Below are positions 6,860-15,233 of a stretch of DNA of 64,000 nucleotides, piece after piece. The stretch's first letter is position 1. Every line of letters starts with the position of its first letter. Below the pieces are notes generated by a model that worked only from the letters and a program-made list of their open reading frames with translations, was not told where the DNA came from and did no database searches. Origin of the DNA: Pseudofrankia saprophytica (lineage in GTDB: Bacteria; Actinomycetota; Actinomycetes; Frankiales; Frankiaceae); NCBI RefSeq assembly GCF_000235425.2, contig NZ_KI912266.1, positions 5,391,217 through 5,455,216 of the forward strand. Reading direction: 5' to 3'. The translations under genes and the position numbers were made by a program.

Positions 6860-8305
6860 GTGATCGACGGGGGCAGCAAGAAGGTGGCCGGCGATGGGCG
6901 CGAGGGGTGGGACTTCTTCGTCTCGTACACCGCGGCGGACCAGGCATGGGCGGAGTGGATCTCGTGGCAGCTTGAGGCGGGCGGATACCGTGTCCTCGTC
7001 CAGGCGTGGGACTTCGTCGCCGGGACGAACTGGCAGATTCGCATGCAGCAGGGAATCCTACGGGCTCAGCGCACCGTCGCCGTATTGTCCGCTGCCTATC
7101 TGTCGTCGGTGTACGGCCAGAACGAGTGGTTGGCCGCCCAGGCAGCGGACCCACACGGCTTCGCCCGCAAGCTCCTGCCAGTCCGGATCGAGGACTGCCC
7201 ACGGCCGGGCCTGATGAGCGCCATCGTCTCCATCGACCTGTTCGACCTCGATCCCGCCCAGGCGAACCGCCATCTACTCGACCGTGTCCGTCATGCGGTC
7301 AGTGGTCGGGCGAAACCCGCCACAGCGCCGGACTTCCCGGTCCACCGGCTAAACGCGCCAACCAGCGAACCGGTCTTTCCCGCGGGCACACCGGAACGTG
7401 CCGGCACGTCGGCTGACTACAATCAGTCACGAGGGCTGAATGATGAACTCGTCCGGCAGCGCGGTGAGCTCGGCGCCGACCACCTCGAGACCCTGGCGAC
7501 CGCGGACAAGCTGTCCTTGGAGCTGATCCGGCTCGGCGATCGGCAGGAGGCACAGGCGCTCGCAGAAGACACGCTGCGACGACGCCGCAGCGTCCTCGGC
7601 GCCGACCATCTGGATAGCCTGACCACGGCGAGCATTCTCGTCCTCGCGCTGAGTGGGCTCGGTGACCACGAGACCGCGCGGACAGTCGCCGAAGACACCT
7701 TTCAAAGGCTGCGCCGCCTCCTCGGCGCTGACCGCGCCGAGACCCTGACCGCCGCGAATGACCTGGTCGACGCGCTGATCGGTCTTGGCGACCACAAAGC
7801 GGCACGGACGCTCGCCGAGGACACGCTGCAACGACAGCGCCGCGTTCGTGGCGCCGACCACGCCGAGACCTTGGCCACCGCGCACCACCTCGTCGGCGTG
7901 CTCAACCGCCTCGCCGACTTCAAGGCGGCACGGACGCTCGCCGAGGACACCCTGCGACGGGAGCGCCGCAAGCTCGGCAACGACGACGCCGAGACGCTGA
8001 ACAGCGCAGACGATCTCGCGTTCGCGCTCAGCGGACTTGGTGACTACCAGGCGGCACGGACACTCGCCGAGGACACGCTCCGACGACGACGGACCGTCGG
8101 CGCCGACCGGGCCGAGACCTTGACCACCGCGCACAATCTGGCGATCGACCTGATCCGGCTCGGTGACCACAAAGCGGCACGAACACTCGCCGAGGACACC
8201 CTGCGGCGGCGACGCCGCACCCTCGGCGCCGACCATGCCGACACACACGCCACCGAAAGGGTCCTTGCCATCGCGCGCGAGGAGGCCCGGCGCGCCACGG
8301 GCTAA
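6860..8305 (+). CDS. TIR domain protein with tandem kinesin-light-chain-type TPR repeats
   Basis: 481-residue soluble protein. Residues about 15-145 form a TIR domain (WDFFVSYTAADQAWAEWIS, then VAVLSAAYLSSVYGQNEWLAA, LLPVRIEDC and IDLFDLD). The Glu in QNEWLAA occupies the position of the catalytic Glu of NAD-cleaving TIRs. From about residue 200 there are six full 41-42-residue TPR units and a partial seventh, each with LGADHAETL and LGDHKAARTLAEDTLRRR. No NB-ARC ATPase lies between the two parts, unlike many actinobacterial TIR-TPR proteins. The GTG at 6860 is chosen because it is the last in-frame start before the TIR domain; its ribosome site is weak. The role, possibly phage defence or signalling, is inferred from domain type only. 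Confidence 0.85.
   Translation: MIDGGSKKVAGDGREGWDFFVSYTAADQAWAEWISWQLEAGGYRVLVQAWDFVAGTNWQIRMQQGILRAQRTVAVLSAAYLSSVYGQNEWLAAQAADPHGFARKLLPVRIEDCPRPGLMSAIVSIDLFDLDPAQANRHLLDRVRHAVSGRAKPATAPDFPVHRLNAPTSEPVFPAGTPERAGTSADYNQSRGLNDELVRQRGELGADHLETLATADKLSLELIRLGDRQEAQALAEDTLRRRRSVLGADHLDSLTTASILVLALSGLGDHETARTVAEDTFQRLRRLLGADRAETLTAANDLVDALIGLGDHKAARTLAEDTLQRQRRVRGADHAETLATAHHLVGVLNRLADFKAARTLAEDTLRRERRKLGNDDAETLNSADDLAFALSGLGDYQAARTLAEDTLRRRRTVGADRAETLTTAHNLAIDLIRLGDHKAARTLAEDTLRRRRRTLGADHADTHATERVLAIAREEARRATG
7460..8302 (+). repeat. 126-bp tandem coding repeats of the TPR domain
   Basis: Five consecutive 126-bp units, one of 123 bp and a partial last unit, each encoding one TPR. The segment for AARTLAEDTL is nearly identical between units, so the array can expand or contract by recombination. 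Unit 6 has lost one codon. Confidence 0.8.
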
Positions 8306-8763
8306 GACCTGACATCGACGCCGGGCTGATGTGCAGGCGTCGTGCGCGACGAGGCTACGACGGCCGCGCACGAACTCGAAGTTCCGCGCTGGTGGCTGAC
8401 GAGCCCGCCGAGGACCGTTCTCGTGAGTACGCACGAACTGGCCTGGAGTCGACGAGGGAGACGACCGCCTGGCGCAGGTCGGCTCCGCGCGGTCCTGGAT
8501 CAGGAGAAAGTCGCCGAGAGGCTCGACCGCCATTACCTGAACGAGTTCCTCTGTGCCAAGAACGTGTGCCTGCCGGTGTAGCACTGGAGGCGCGGGTTCT
8601 CCACTGGTCTCGGAGCATCCTGACGAAGGTAAACCCGACCTCTACGGTCGCGACGAAGAGGAGGCCACCCAGCAGAATGCGGCTAACCCCGGGTGTCGAA
8701 GCCGGGCCTGGTCACGCCGGTCACGCCACGGGTCCTCCACGGGCCGTCGCCCCAGTCCATCTC
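8306..8763. other. intergenic region without a supported gene
   Basis: 458 bases between the TIR-TPR gene and a convergent orphan gene. Short frames exist on both strands (for example 8342-8581 on the plus strand, ending in VAERLDRHYLNEFLCAKNVCLPV-like sequence), but none has a ribosome site or family similarity. It may be decayed coding sequence. Confidence 0.3.
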
Positions 8764-9414
8764 TTAGCGTGATGCCATGGAGGCCAGGTGTTCGGCCGCG
8801 GCGCGCCATGACGCCGGATCGCCTGAGCAGATCTTGTCGAAGAATGTCGAGATGTCGCTGACGTCCCGCCGCTCGCCGCAGTACCGAAGCAGTGTGTTGG
8901 AGGCGTGGTAACGGACCAGGTACTCGTGGTCGGTGACCGCACGCGCGAGCGCGTCGACGAGGTGCTCGGTCGGCGGGAATCCGCTCAGCGCGATGGCCGC
9001 GTCGAGGCGGTTGCCCCAGAAGGTCTCGACGCCGCGTGCCGTCACGGTCGTGAGCACCCGAACGATCGGTCTGGCCCACGCCTCGTCGCCGGTCAGCGCA
9101 TACAGCGCCTCGGCGAGCCGCACCAGGAAGGTCCCCTGGCCATCCGGAACCGCTGCCCGCAGCAACGTCTCGGCTCCGTCGGGTACCAGTCCCGCCTCGG
9201 CCAGCGCGATGAACGACTGGGCCGCCACCTCGTCGTGCTGCGCGACGCCGACGGCCAGACTGATGCCGACATCCGCCCGGTTGGCTCGCGCCAGCTCCAG
9301 CAGCCGGCTGAAATCCGGACCCTCGTGCCAGACCATGAACGGGTCACCGAACACGGCCCGCCGCCAGTCGTCCCACGACGTACTCGGTGACCGTGCGCCA
9401 GCCCCATCAACCAT
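8764..9414 (-). CDS. hypothetical protein, HEAT-like helical
   Basis: About 216 residues, not recognised. The sequence is mostly predicted helix with alternating short helices (LVDALARAVTDHEYLVRYHASNTLLRYCG and similar), which resembles HEAT/Armadillo scaffolds and the small helical proteins common in this group. The ATG at 9414 has a GGAGG site 5 bases upstream; a GTG at 9432 gives a longer form without one. No signal peptide or membrane segment. It stands alone between two gaps, so no role can be assigned. Confidence 0.65.
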   Translation of the reverse strand: MVDGAGARSPSTSWDDWRRAVFGDPFMVWHEGPDFSRLLELARANRADVGISLAVGVAQHDEVAAQSFIALAEAGLVPDGAETLLRAAVPDGQGTFLVRLAEALYALTGDEAWARPIVRVLTTVTARGVETFWGNRLDAAIALSGFPPTEHLVDALARAVTDHEYLVRYHASNTLLRYCGERRDVSDISTFFDKICSGDPASWRAAAEHLASMASR

Positions 9415-9533
9415 CACCGCCTCCACATCCACACCACGTCAGGCACCATGCCCGCCTCGCCACCGATCCTCGTCGCGGACCGGCGGGCGGCCTCCGCCGA
9501 CCACGCTCCAGCCCCCCGGCCACGTCAGAACAT

Positions 9534-10145
9534 CTATTCCGGGGTCGTCGACAGGAGATAGTTCGCCCACCGCCTGATGCGCAGGCGCCTCGCCCAGTAC
9601 AGGTCGCGTGCTCCCGGGGGCGCCACGACGCCGCCCGCGCGCGGGTCGCCCGCGAACCACACCGTCGTGAACTCTTCGAACTCGCTCGGGTGCCGGCCCC
9701 ACCGCCACATGCTCACCGAGAGGCGCAGGATGGTTGGCCGCCCGTTGGGGCCCCGCTCGGCCAGGCCGTGCGCCGGGCCGTCGCCGGTGGGGATGGCCCG
9801 CGACTGAGCCTTCGCGCCCGGATCGAGGATCAGCACGGGCGCGGGGATGCGTCTGTTCACGGTGACCTCGCGAAGCCTGCCCCGCCGGGACACCCACGGG
9901 TTCCTGGCTAACACCCATCGCATGCGCAGACAGTTCAGGAAACCCGGCAGGCCGTAAAGCAGCGCAAAGCCGCCGCTGGTCAGAGGAAACGTGAGAGCCT
10001 CGCGCTCGTTGACGGACCGACCGGCGGCGTACCGGTACAGGACGAGGGAAGCCACGACAGCCGCGCCCCCGACGGCCAGCAGGGCTAGGGCATGCCGCTG
10101 GTACCTCGCCAGCGCGGCAGCCGTCGCCCGATGATCCAGGGCCAT
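9534..10145 (-). CDS. hypothetical membrane protein with two N-terminal TM segments
   Basis: 203 residues, not recognised. Two hydrophobic segments (about residues 18-42 and 52-72) form a hairpin in the membrane, followed by a soluble C-terminal domain of about 130 residues with several tryptophans (SVSMWRWGRHPSEFEEFTTVWFAG). The topology puts both ends on the same side. Upstream lies a dense set of inverted repeats rather than a recognisable promoter. Length, codon use and the ATG start support a real gene. Confidence 0.65.
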   Translation of the reverse strand: MALDHRATAAALARYQRHALALLAVGGAAVVASLVLYRYAAGRSVNEREALTFPLTSGGFALLYGLPGFLNCLRMRWVLARNPWVSRRGRLREVTVNRRIPAPVLILDPGAKAQSRAIPTGDGPAHGLAERGPNGRPTILRLSVSMWRWGRHPSEFEEFTTVWFAGDPRAGGVVAPPGARDLYWARRLRIRRWANYLLSTTPE

Positions 10146-10301
10146 TCCCGACGGCGGGGCGAGCGCCCTGCGTTTCTTCCCGCTCCTACTGATTTTTCAA
10201 CCAAGGCATTTCGGGTTGATGATCGTCGACGTGCGCGGCGCTTTCCCGGCTGAAGAGCACGGCGTCGACGGTGATGAGCCGTCGGCGGCGGTGGCCGTCA
10301 G

Positions 10302-10351
10302 TGATCTGGTGGGATTTTCGGAGCTGGGACTCCGAGGATCCCACCAGATCA
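10302..10351. repeat. long hairpin related to the one at 3515-3568
   Basis: Arms TGATCTGGTGGGAT (10302-10315) and its exact complement (10338-10351) enclose a second stem TCGGAG/CTCCGA (10318-10323, 10330-10335), giving a nearly continuous 20-bp stem. The core GATCTGGTG and its position next to gene ends match the element at 3515-3568. A third copy of one arm, TGATCTGGTGGGAT, follows at about 10364-10377. It could be a terminator or a dispersed palindromic repeat. Confidence 0.7.
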
Positions 10352-10393
10352 TGAGCAGGCCGATGATCTGGTGGGATCCTGGGTGCGGCTCGG

Positions 10394-10471
10394 CGCGATG
10401 GTCGTGGGACTGAGCGGGAGTCATGACCGCCAAGACTTCCGCGCCTCCCACTCAGTCCCACGACCATCGCG
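10394..10471. repeat. 27-bp inverted repeat overlapping the end of a coding region
   Basis: Left arm 10394-10420 and right arm 10445-10471 pair over 27 bp with one mismatch (core GATGGTCGTGGGACTGAG), loop 24 bases. The right arm lies in the last codons of the minus-strand zinc-ribbon gene, so a mirrored open frame on the plus strand ends in the same residues (RWSWD). It can act as a terminator for that gene. Confidence 0.75.
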
Positions 10472-10844
10472 GGAATCCCTCGTCGTCCACGCCGACGTAC
10501 CCGACGGCATCGCCGATTTCGACGGGATCGACGTCCACATCCTCGACAGGTGGGCTGGCGTAGAGCATGCGGGCGAGAGTGTCCTGCGCCGTCTCATGGT
10601 CCCAGGCGCGGACGTCGACGAAGAGGTGGAACCGGAAGCCCCTGGTCGGCCATTCGCAACGACAGCCGCGGCACCGCCACTGTTCCGGTCCACCGAAACA
10701 TGATCCACTCGCCCATGTTCCGTCCTGCTGCAGGCCCACGCTCCGGTCGGAGCGAAGGCCATGGGTGACCGGGTAGGCATCCGTCCGTCCGCAGACGGGA
10801 CAGGCTGGGGAAACCGCGCCTTCGTCGCCGCTCATTCGGCACAC
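10452..10844 (-). CDS. hypothetical protein with a CxxC...CxxC zinc-ribbon
   Basis: About 130 residues, not recognised as a named family. A four-cysteine pattern CPVCG ... CRGCRCEW frames a segment of about 40 residues containing DGTWASGSCFGGPEQW, consistent with a small zinc-binding module. The C-terminal half has HLFVDVRAWDHETAQDTLARML, resembling a short alpha/beta domain. The start may be GTG 10844 or ATG 10835; neither has a strong ribosome site. Its last codons form one arm of a long inverted repeat. Confidence 0.65.
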   Translation of the reverse strand: MCRMSGDEGAVSPACPVCGRTDAYPVTHGLRSDRSVGLQQDGTWASGSCFGGPEQWRCRGCRCEWPTRGFRFHLFVDVRAWDHETAQDTLARMLYASPPVEDVDVDPVEIGDAVGYVGVDDEGFPRWSWD

Positions 10845-11070
10845 GGTACCCAGGGCATTCCGGCGGATGGGACGGTGGACCGTAGGTACACGGCGGCGCC
10901 GGGCCTCCTTCGTCCCTGAGACCGCCGTTGGCCACGGTCACGGCCAGTTCGGTGCAGGGGCCAGGACAGAATGCCGTGGGGATGGCGACGCTGTCGGCTC
11001 GCCCCTACCGGCACGCTGTCCTGGCCGGTCTGGTGCGCCCGCGCGGCTGCGTCGGCGTGCGGGCGCGGGC

Positions 11071-12438
11071 CTATGCGACCGCGGCTGGCACCGGAGCGGG
11101 TTCCGGCACCGGGATGCGCAGGTTGTCGCGCAGGGTGCTGCCGGCGTAGTCGGCGCGCAGCGAGCCGCGTTCCTGCAGCAGCGGGACGACCTTGTCGACG
11201 AACTCGTCGAGGCCGGTCGGGGTCAGGTGCGAGCCGAGGATGAAGCCGTCCGAGCCGTCGTTCTGGACGAACGCGTCCAGCTGGTCGGCGATCTGGGTCG
11301 GGGTGCCGACGAACTCGGTCCGGCTGAACAGGTGGATGGCGAGCTCACGCAGCGAGAACCTGTTCGCCTCCGCGATCGCACGCCACTCCCGGACCGTCGC
11401 GAACGGATCCTGGTGCAGCCGCGCCCGGCCCTGGATGACCCACGGCTCGTCCGGGTCCGGGTCGACGTCCGGCAGCGGGCCGTCCGGGTCGTAGCCGGAC
11501 AGGTCCCGGTTCCACACCGCTTCGAAGAGGACCTGCGCGGTCCTGCCGGTGACCTGGGTCCGGGCGATCTCGCGTGCCTTCTCGGCCGCGTCGGTCGCGG
11601 TGTCGCCGAGCACGAACGCGCCGCCGGGAAGGATGCGCACCGAGCCCGCTGGGCGACCCGCGCGGGCGACGCGGTTCTGGATGTCGCGGTAGAACTCCTG
11701 TGCCTCGGCCAGCCGGTGGAACGGAGAGAAGATGGCGTCGGCGGTGGCCGCGGCGAAGTCCCGGCCCTGCGGGGACACCCCGGCCTGCAGGATCACCGGC
11801 CGTCCCTGCGGGCTGCGCGGCACGTTGAACCGGCCCGAGACGTCGAACTGCCAGCCACGGAAACGGAACGCACCCGCGTCGCCGTCGCGCAGGAACCGGC
11901 CGTCGTCGGCGTCCGCGACCACGGCGTCGGGCGCCCAGGTGTTCCACAGCCGGCGAGCCACGGTCACGAACTCCTCGGCCCGGATGTACCGGTCGTCCCG
12001 GTGCAGGAAACCACCACGCCTGAAGTTCTGGCCGGTGAAGGCGTCGAAGGACGTGACGACGTTCCAGCCAGCGCGGCCGCCGGACAGGTGGTCGAGAGAG
12101 GCGACTTGTCGGGCGAGCTCGTAGGGCTCGTTGAACGTCGCATTGAGGGTGCCGACCAGCCCGAGGTGCTCCGTGACCGCGGCCAGCGCGGCGAGGACCG
12201 GCAGAGTGTCAGGACGGCCGACGATGTCCTGATCGAAGATCTTCCCAAGTCGTTCGCGCAGGATGAGGCCCTCGGCGAGAAAGAAGAAGTCGAACTTCCC
12301 CCGCTCCGCCGTCTGCGCCACGTGCTTGAAGGTGGAGAAATCGATCTGGCTGCCGGCGGCCGGGTCCGACCACACCGTCTGGTGGTTGACGCCTCCGACA
12401 TAGGCGCCGAGGATGATCTGCTTGCGCGCACCGCTCAT
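11071..12438 (-). CDS. LLM-class flavin-dependent monooxygenase, NtaA/SnaA/DszA type
   Basis: 455-residue reduced-flavin-dependent oxygenase of the nitrilotriacetate/dibenzothiophene-sulfone monooxygenase branch. Recognisable elements are KQIILGAYVGGVNHQTVW, FDFFFLAEGL, LDHLSGGRAGWNVVTS, the YIRAEEF segment, RSPQGRPVILQAG and LRADYAGSTLRDNL. The ATG at 12438 follows a GAGGT site; the frame extends upstream through a 15-bp repeat array but without family similarity. It needs FMNH2 from a separate reductase, which is not encoded in this operon. It is the last gene of the seven-gene leftward operon and probably cleaves a C-S or C-N bond in the imported substrate. Confidence 0.9.
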   Translation of the reverse strand: MSGARKQIILGAYVGGVNHQTVWSDPAAGSQIDFSTFKHVAQTAERGKFDFFFLAEGLILRERLGKIFDQDIVGRPDTLPVLAALAAVTEHLGLVGTLNATFNEPYELARQVASLDHLSGGRAGWNVVTSFDAFTGQNFRRGGFLHRDDRYIRAEEFVTVARRLWNTWAPDAVVADADDGRFLRDGDAGAFRFRGWQFDVSGRFNVPRSPQGRPVILQAGVSPQGRDFAAATADAIFSPFHRLAEAQEFYRDIQNRVARAGRPAGSVRILPGGAFVLGDTATDAAEKAREIARTQVTGRTAQVLFEAVWNRDLSGYDPDGPLPDVDPDPDEPWVIQGRARLHQDPFATVREWRAIAEANRFSLRELAIHLFSRTEFVGTPTQIADQLDAFVQNDGSDGFILGSHLTPTGLDEFVDKVVPLLQERGSLRADYAGSTLRDNLRIPVPEPAPVPAAVA

Positions 12439-12483
12439 GCCGAGTACCTCGAATCGCGGGTCGACGGGGTCAACGGGGCCACT

Positions 12484-12546
12484 GCCAGCGGAGTCGTCGC
12501 CAGCGGGGTCGTCGTCAGCGGAGTGGTCATGGTCAGCGGGGTCGTC
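12484..12546. repeat. 15-bp tandem repeats between two monooxygenase genes
   Basis: About four head-to-tail copies of GCCAGCGGAGTCGTC with small variations (12484, 12499, 12514, and an expanded copy from 12529). They fill the short spacer between the second and third monooxygenase genes of the operon and keep an open frame into the downstream gene. Confidence 0.65.
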
Positions 12547-12559
12547 GTCGCCATCGGGC

Positions 12560-13774
12560 TCAGTGGGCGGCGATCGCGTAGCGGTTCGCGGGCCGGCCAA
12601 GGCCGAGGAGCCCGCGCAGCGTGTCCGCCTCGTACGCGGTGCGGAAGGCGCCGCGGCGCTGGAGCTCGGGAACCAGGGCGCGGGTGATGGCCTCGAGGTC
12701 GTGCGGGACGGCGCCGGGCCGCAGCCGGTAGCCGGACAGTCCGGCGCGCTGCCAGCCGAGCAGCAGATCGGCGAGCTCCGCCGCGGTGCCAGTGAAGACC
12801 AGGGCGTCGCTGGCGTACTCCTCCCCCGCCGTCTCGTCGAGGCGGTCCTTGCGGGCGGCGGCCGCCGCGGCGGTCTCGTCGAGGAAGACGACGAGGTCGC
12901 CGAAGACGTGGATGGTCTCGCCAGCCCGGCCGGCCGCCTCCTGCTCCGCGCGGATCTCGGCCACGATCGCCGCCGCACCGGGCTCGTCGCGCGGGGTCAC
13001 GTACACGATGTCGGCGGCGCGGGCGCCGAGCCGGTACGGGATGGTCGCGTGCGCGAGCGCCGAGACGACCGGCTGGCCCTGCGGCGGACGCGGCACGATC
13101 GACGGACCGCGGACCTTGAACCAGCGGCCCTCGAAGTCGATGTAGTGCAGCTTGTCCCGGTCGACGAACCGGCCGGAGGCGACGTCGCGGATCTCCGCGT
13201 CGTCCTCCCAGCTGTCCCACAGCCGGCGCACGACCTCCACGAAGTCCGCGGCCTCGTCGAAGGACTCGGCGACCACGGCCTGCACCTCGGGGCTCTGGTA
13301 GTCGGCCAGCCGGAACGGGCGAACCGTGCGCCGGCCGAAGTGCGAGTTCTCCGCCGGGCGCGACGTCTGGGCCCGCCAGCCGGCCCGGCCCTGGCTGGTG
13401 AAGTCGAGGGTGGCGATGGCCTTCGAGATGTGGAACGGCTCGGTGTGGCTGACGGTCGCCGTCGGCACCAGGCCGATGTGGCTGGTCAGCGGGGAGACCC
13501 GGGCCGCGATGAGCACCGCGTCGAGCCGGCCGCGCACCTGGTCGGTCCGGTCGTCCGGGCCGTCGAAGCCGGACGACTGCAGGCCGAGCGAGTCCTCGAT
13601 GGTGACGAGGTCGAGAAGGCCGCGTTCGGCCTCGAGCACCTGGTCGAGCCAGTAGCCCGGGGTGAACAGCTCCGCCGGCCGCGCGTCGGGCTCACGCCAG
13701 GCGGCGGGATGCCAGCCGGCGCCGTCGAGCGCGACGGCGAGGTGCAGCGGAGCCGTGGTCGCCGGATCTGCCAT
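12560..13774 (-). CDS. LLM-class flavin-dependent oxidoreductase
   Basis: 404 residues, bacterial-luciferase fold. Typical segments: LHLAVALDGAGWHPAAW at the N-terminus, LLDLVTIEDSLGLQS, HTEPFHISKAIATLDFTSQGRAGW, FVEVVRRLWDSWEDDAE and VPRPPQGQPVVSAL. The ATG has an AAGGAGA site. It belongs to the same operon as two other flavin monooxygenases and a peptide-type importer, so it probably acts on the same imported compound or a breakdown product. Compared with its neighbours, the C-terminal region is richer in alanine (ETAAAAAARKD) but intact. Confidence 0.88.
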   Translation of the reverse strand: MADPATTAPLHLAVALDGAGWHPAAWREPDARPAELFTPGYWLDQVLEAERGLLDLVTIEDSLGLQSSGFDGPDDRTDQVRGRLDAVLIAARVSPLTSHIGLVPTATVSHTEPFHISKAIATLDFTSQGRAGWRAQTSRPAENSHFGRRTVRPFRLADYQSPEVQAVVAESFDEAADFVEVVRRLWDSWEDDAEIRDVASGRFVDRDKLHYIDFEGRWFKVRGPSIVPRPPQGQPVVSALAHATIPYRLGARAADIVYVTPRDEPGAAAIVAEIRAEQEAAGRAGETIHVFGDLVVFLDETAAAAAARKDRLDETAGEEYASDALVFTGTAAELADLLLGWQRAGLSGYRLRPGAVPHDLEAITRALVPELQRRGAFRTAYEADTLRGLLGLGRPANRYAIAAH

Positions 13775-13898
13775 GGGAGTCGTCTCCTTCTCGTCTTTCT
13801 CGTCGGCTTCGCGTGCTGTCAGCTCCGGGCCGCGTCTGGCCAGCCCGCGGGACGCGTCGGTGCGGTGTCGGGTGCGGACCGGCCGTCCGGCGGACCGG

Positions 13899-15206
13899 TC
13901 AGCGGCGGCTCCATTCGTCGGCCAGCAACTCGTAGGAGCGCACGCGGTCGGCGTGCTGGTGGGTGATGGTGGTGATGGCCAGCTCGTCGGCGCCGGTCGC
14001 GGCCCGCAGCTGCTCCAGCCGGTCGGCGACGGTGCGCGGCGAGCCGACCAGCTGCGTGCGCACCCGGTCGGCGACCAGCTCCCGCTCCTCGTCCGTCCAG
14101 GTGTGCGCGAGGGCGTCCTCGGGAGCGGGGAACGGGATCGCGCCCGAGCCCGCGCGGATGCTCAGCACCCATGGCCCGTAACCGGCGGCCAGGCGCGCGG
14201 CGGTGTCGTCGTCCTCGGCGACGACGACGTCGGCGGACACGGCCACCAGCGGCCGCTCGAGCCGCGCCGAGGGGCGGAACGCGGCCCGGTAGGCATTGAT
14301 CCCGTCGAGCACGGTGCTCGGGCTGTGGTGGTAGGAGGCCGCGAACGGCAGCCCGCGCTGGCCGGCGACCTGCGCGCTCACGCCGCCCGACGCGCCGAGG
14401 ATCCAGATCTCGAGGTCGGCGCCCTCGCCCGGAGAGGCGTGCGCCGGCAGGCCGCCGGGGGAACGGTAGGTCCCCGCGAGCAGCGCCAGCACGTCGTCGA
14501 TCTGCTCGCCGTAGTCCGGGGCGTAGGCGCCGGGCTGCTGCAACAGCGCCAACGTCAGTCCGAGCCGGTCGGAGGCGAGCAGCCTGCTGATGTCGAACTT
14601 CTTCGGCAGCAGGAGGCCGCCCGCGGTGTACTCGTCGGCGGTGTGGTTGGCACCGCCGAGGGACGCGACGTAGTTCGCCGCCGCGCCCGCGGCGTCCGCG
14701 GCACCGGCGGCGCTCGTCGCGGCTCCGGGTCCGGCTCCGGCTCCGGACGAGACGAGCGCGGCGCCCGCGGTCACCGGTGTTCCCGCCGGGGCGGGCGGGC
14801 CGGCGGATGGCGACGGCTGCGCCGCTTCGACGGGTGCCGGCCCGTCGCCGCCCTTCGGCGCGGGCCGGCTCAGGGACCGGCCGATGCCCAGGTCGAGCCG
14901 GCCGGGGAAGGCAGCGTTCAGCAGCCCGAACTCCTCGACCACGGACAGCGGGGTGCGGTGCCCGATCTGGACGCCGGCCGAGCCCAGCCGGATCGTTCTC
15001 GTCGCGGCGCCGACCAGGGCGATGGTGACCGCGGCGGAGGCGCCGATCACGCCGCTGGCGAGGTGATGCTCCGCGAGCCAGTAACGCCGGTAGCCGAAGG
15101 CCTCCGTCCGCCGAGCCAGGTCGACCGCGTTGCGCAGCGCCTCGGAGTGCGTCGCGCCGGCGCTGACCGGGACGAGGTCGAGGACGGAAAGCGGAACATC
15201 GGACAT
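13899..15206 (-). CDS. LLM-class flavin-dependent oxidoreductase, luciferase-like, with Ala/Gly/Pro insert
   Basis: 435 residues. N-terminal PLSVLDLVPVSAGATHSEAL and YRRYWLAEHH place it in the group named after MsnO8/YhbW-like LLM proteins; LGSAGVQIGHRTPLSVVEEFGLL and LDLGIGRS follow. Then comes an insert of about 75 residues (roughly 125-200) rich in Ala, Gly and Pro, before the family resumes at LPAHASPGEGADLEIWILGASGG. Without the insert the protein would have the usual 340-360 residues. AGGAGG upstream of the ATG. Same operon as the ABC genes 28 bases upstream. Confidence 0.88.
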   Translation of the reverse strand: MSDVPLSVLDLVPVSAGATHSEALRNAVDLARRTEAFGYRRYWLAEHHLASGVIGASAAVTIALVGAATRTIRLGSAGVQIGHRTPLSVVEEFGLLNAAFPGRLDLGIGRSLSRPAPKGGDGPAPVEAAQPSPSAGPPAPAGTPVTAGAALVSSGAGAGPGAATSAAGAADAAGAAANYVASLGGANHTADEYTAGGLLLPKKFDISRLLASDRLGLTLALLQQPGAYAPDYGEQIDDVLALLAGTYRSPGGLPAHASPGEGADLEIWILGASGGVSAQVAGQRGLPFAASYHHSPSTVLDGINAYRAAFRPSARLERPLVAVSADVVVAEDDDTAARLAAGYGPWVLSIRAGSGAIPFPAPEDALAHTWTDEERELVADRVRTQLVGSPRTVADRLEQLRAATGADELAITTITHQHADRVRSYELLADEWSRR

Positions 15207-15233
15207 GGCATGCCTCCTGTGGTTGCGCCCTGC

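Noticed and set aside
7460-8302. Regularly spaced repeats considered as CRISPR
   Set aside because: The unit is 126 bp, in frame, and the conserved part encodes a TPR helix; there are no unique spacers or cas genes.
7427-8584. 385-codon minus-strand open frame with regular repeats
   Set aside because: The repeats are the antisense image of the TPR array, and the frame lacks a ribosome site.
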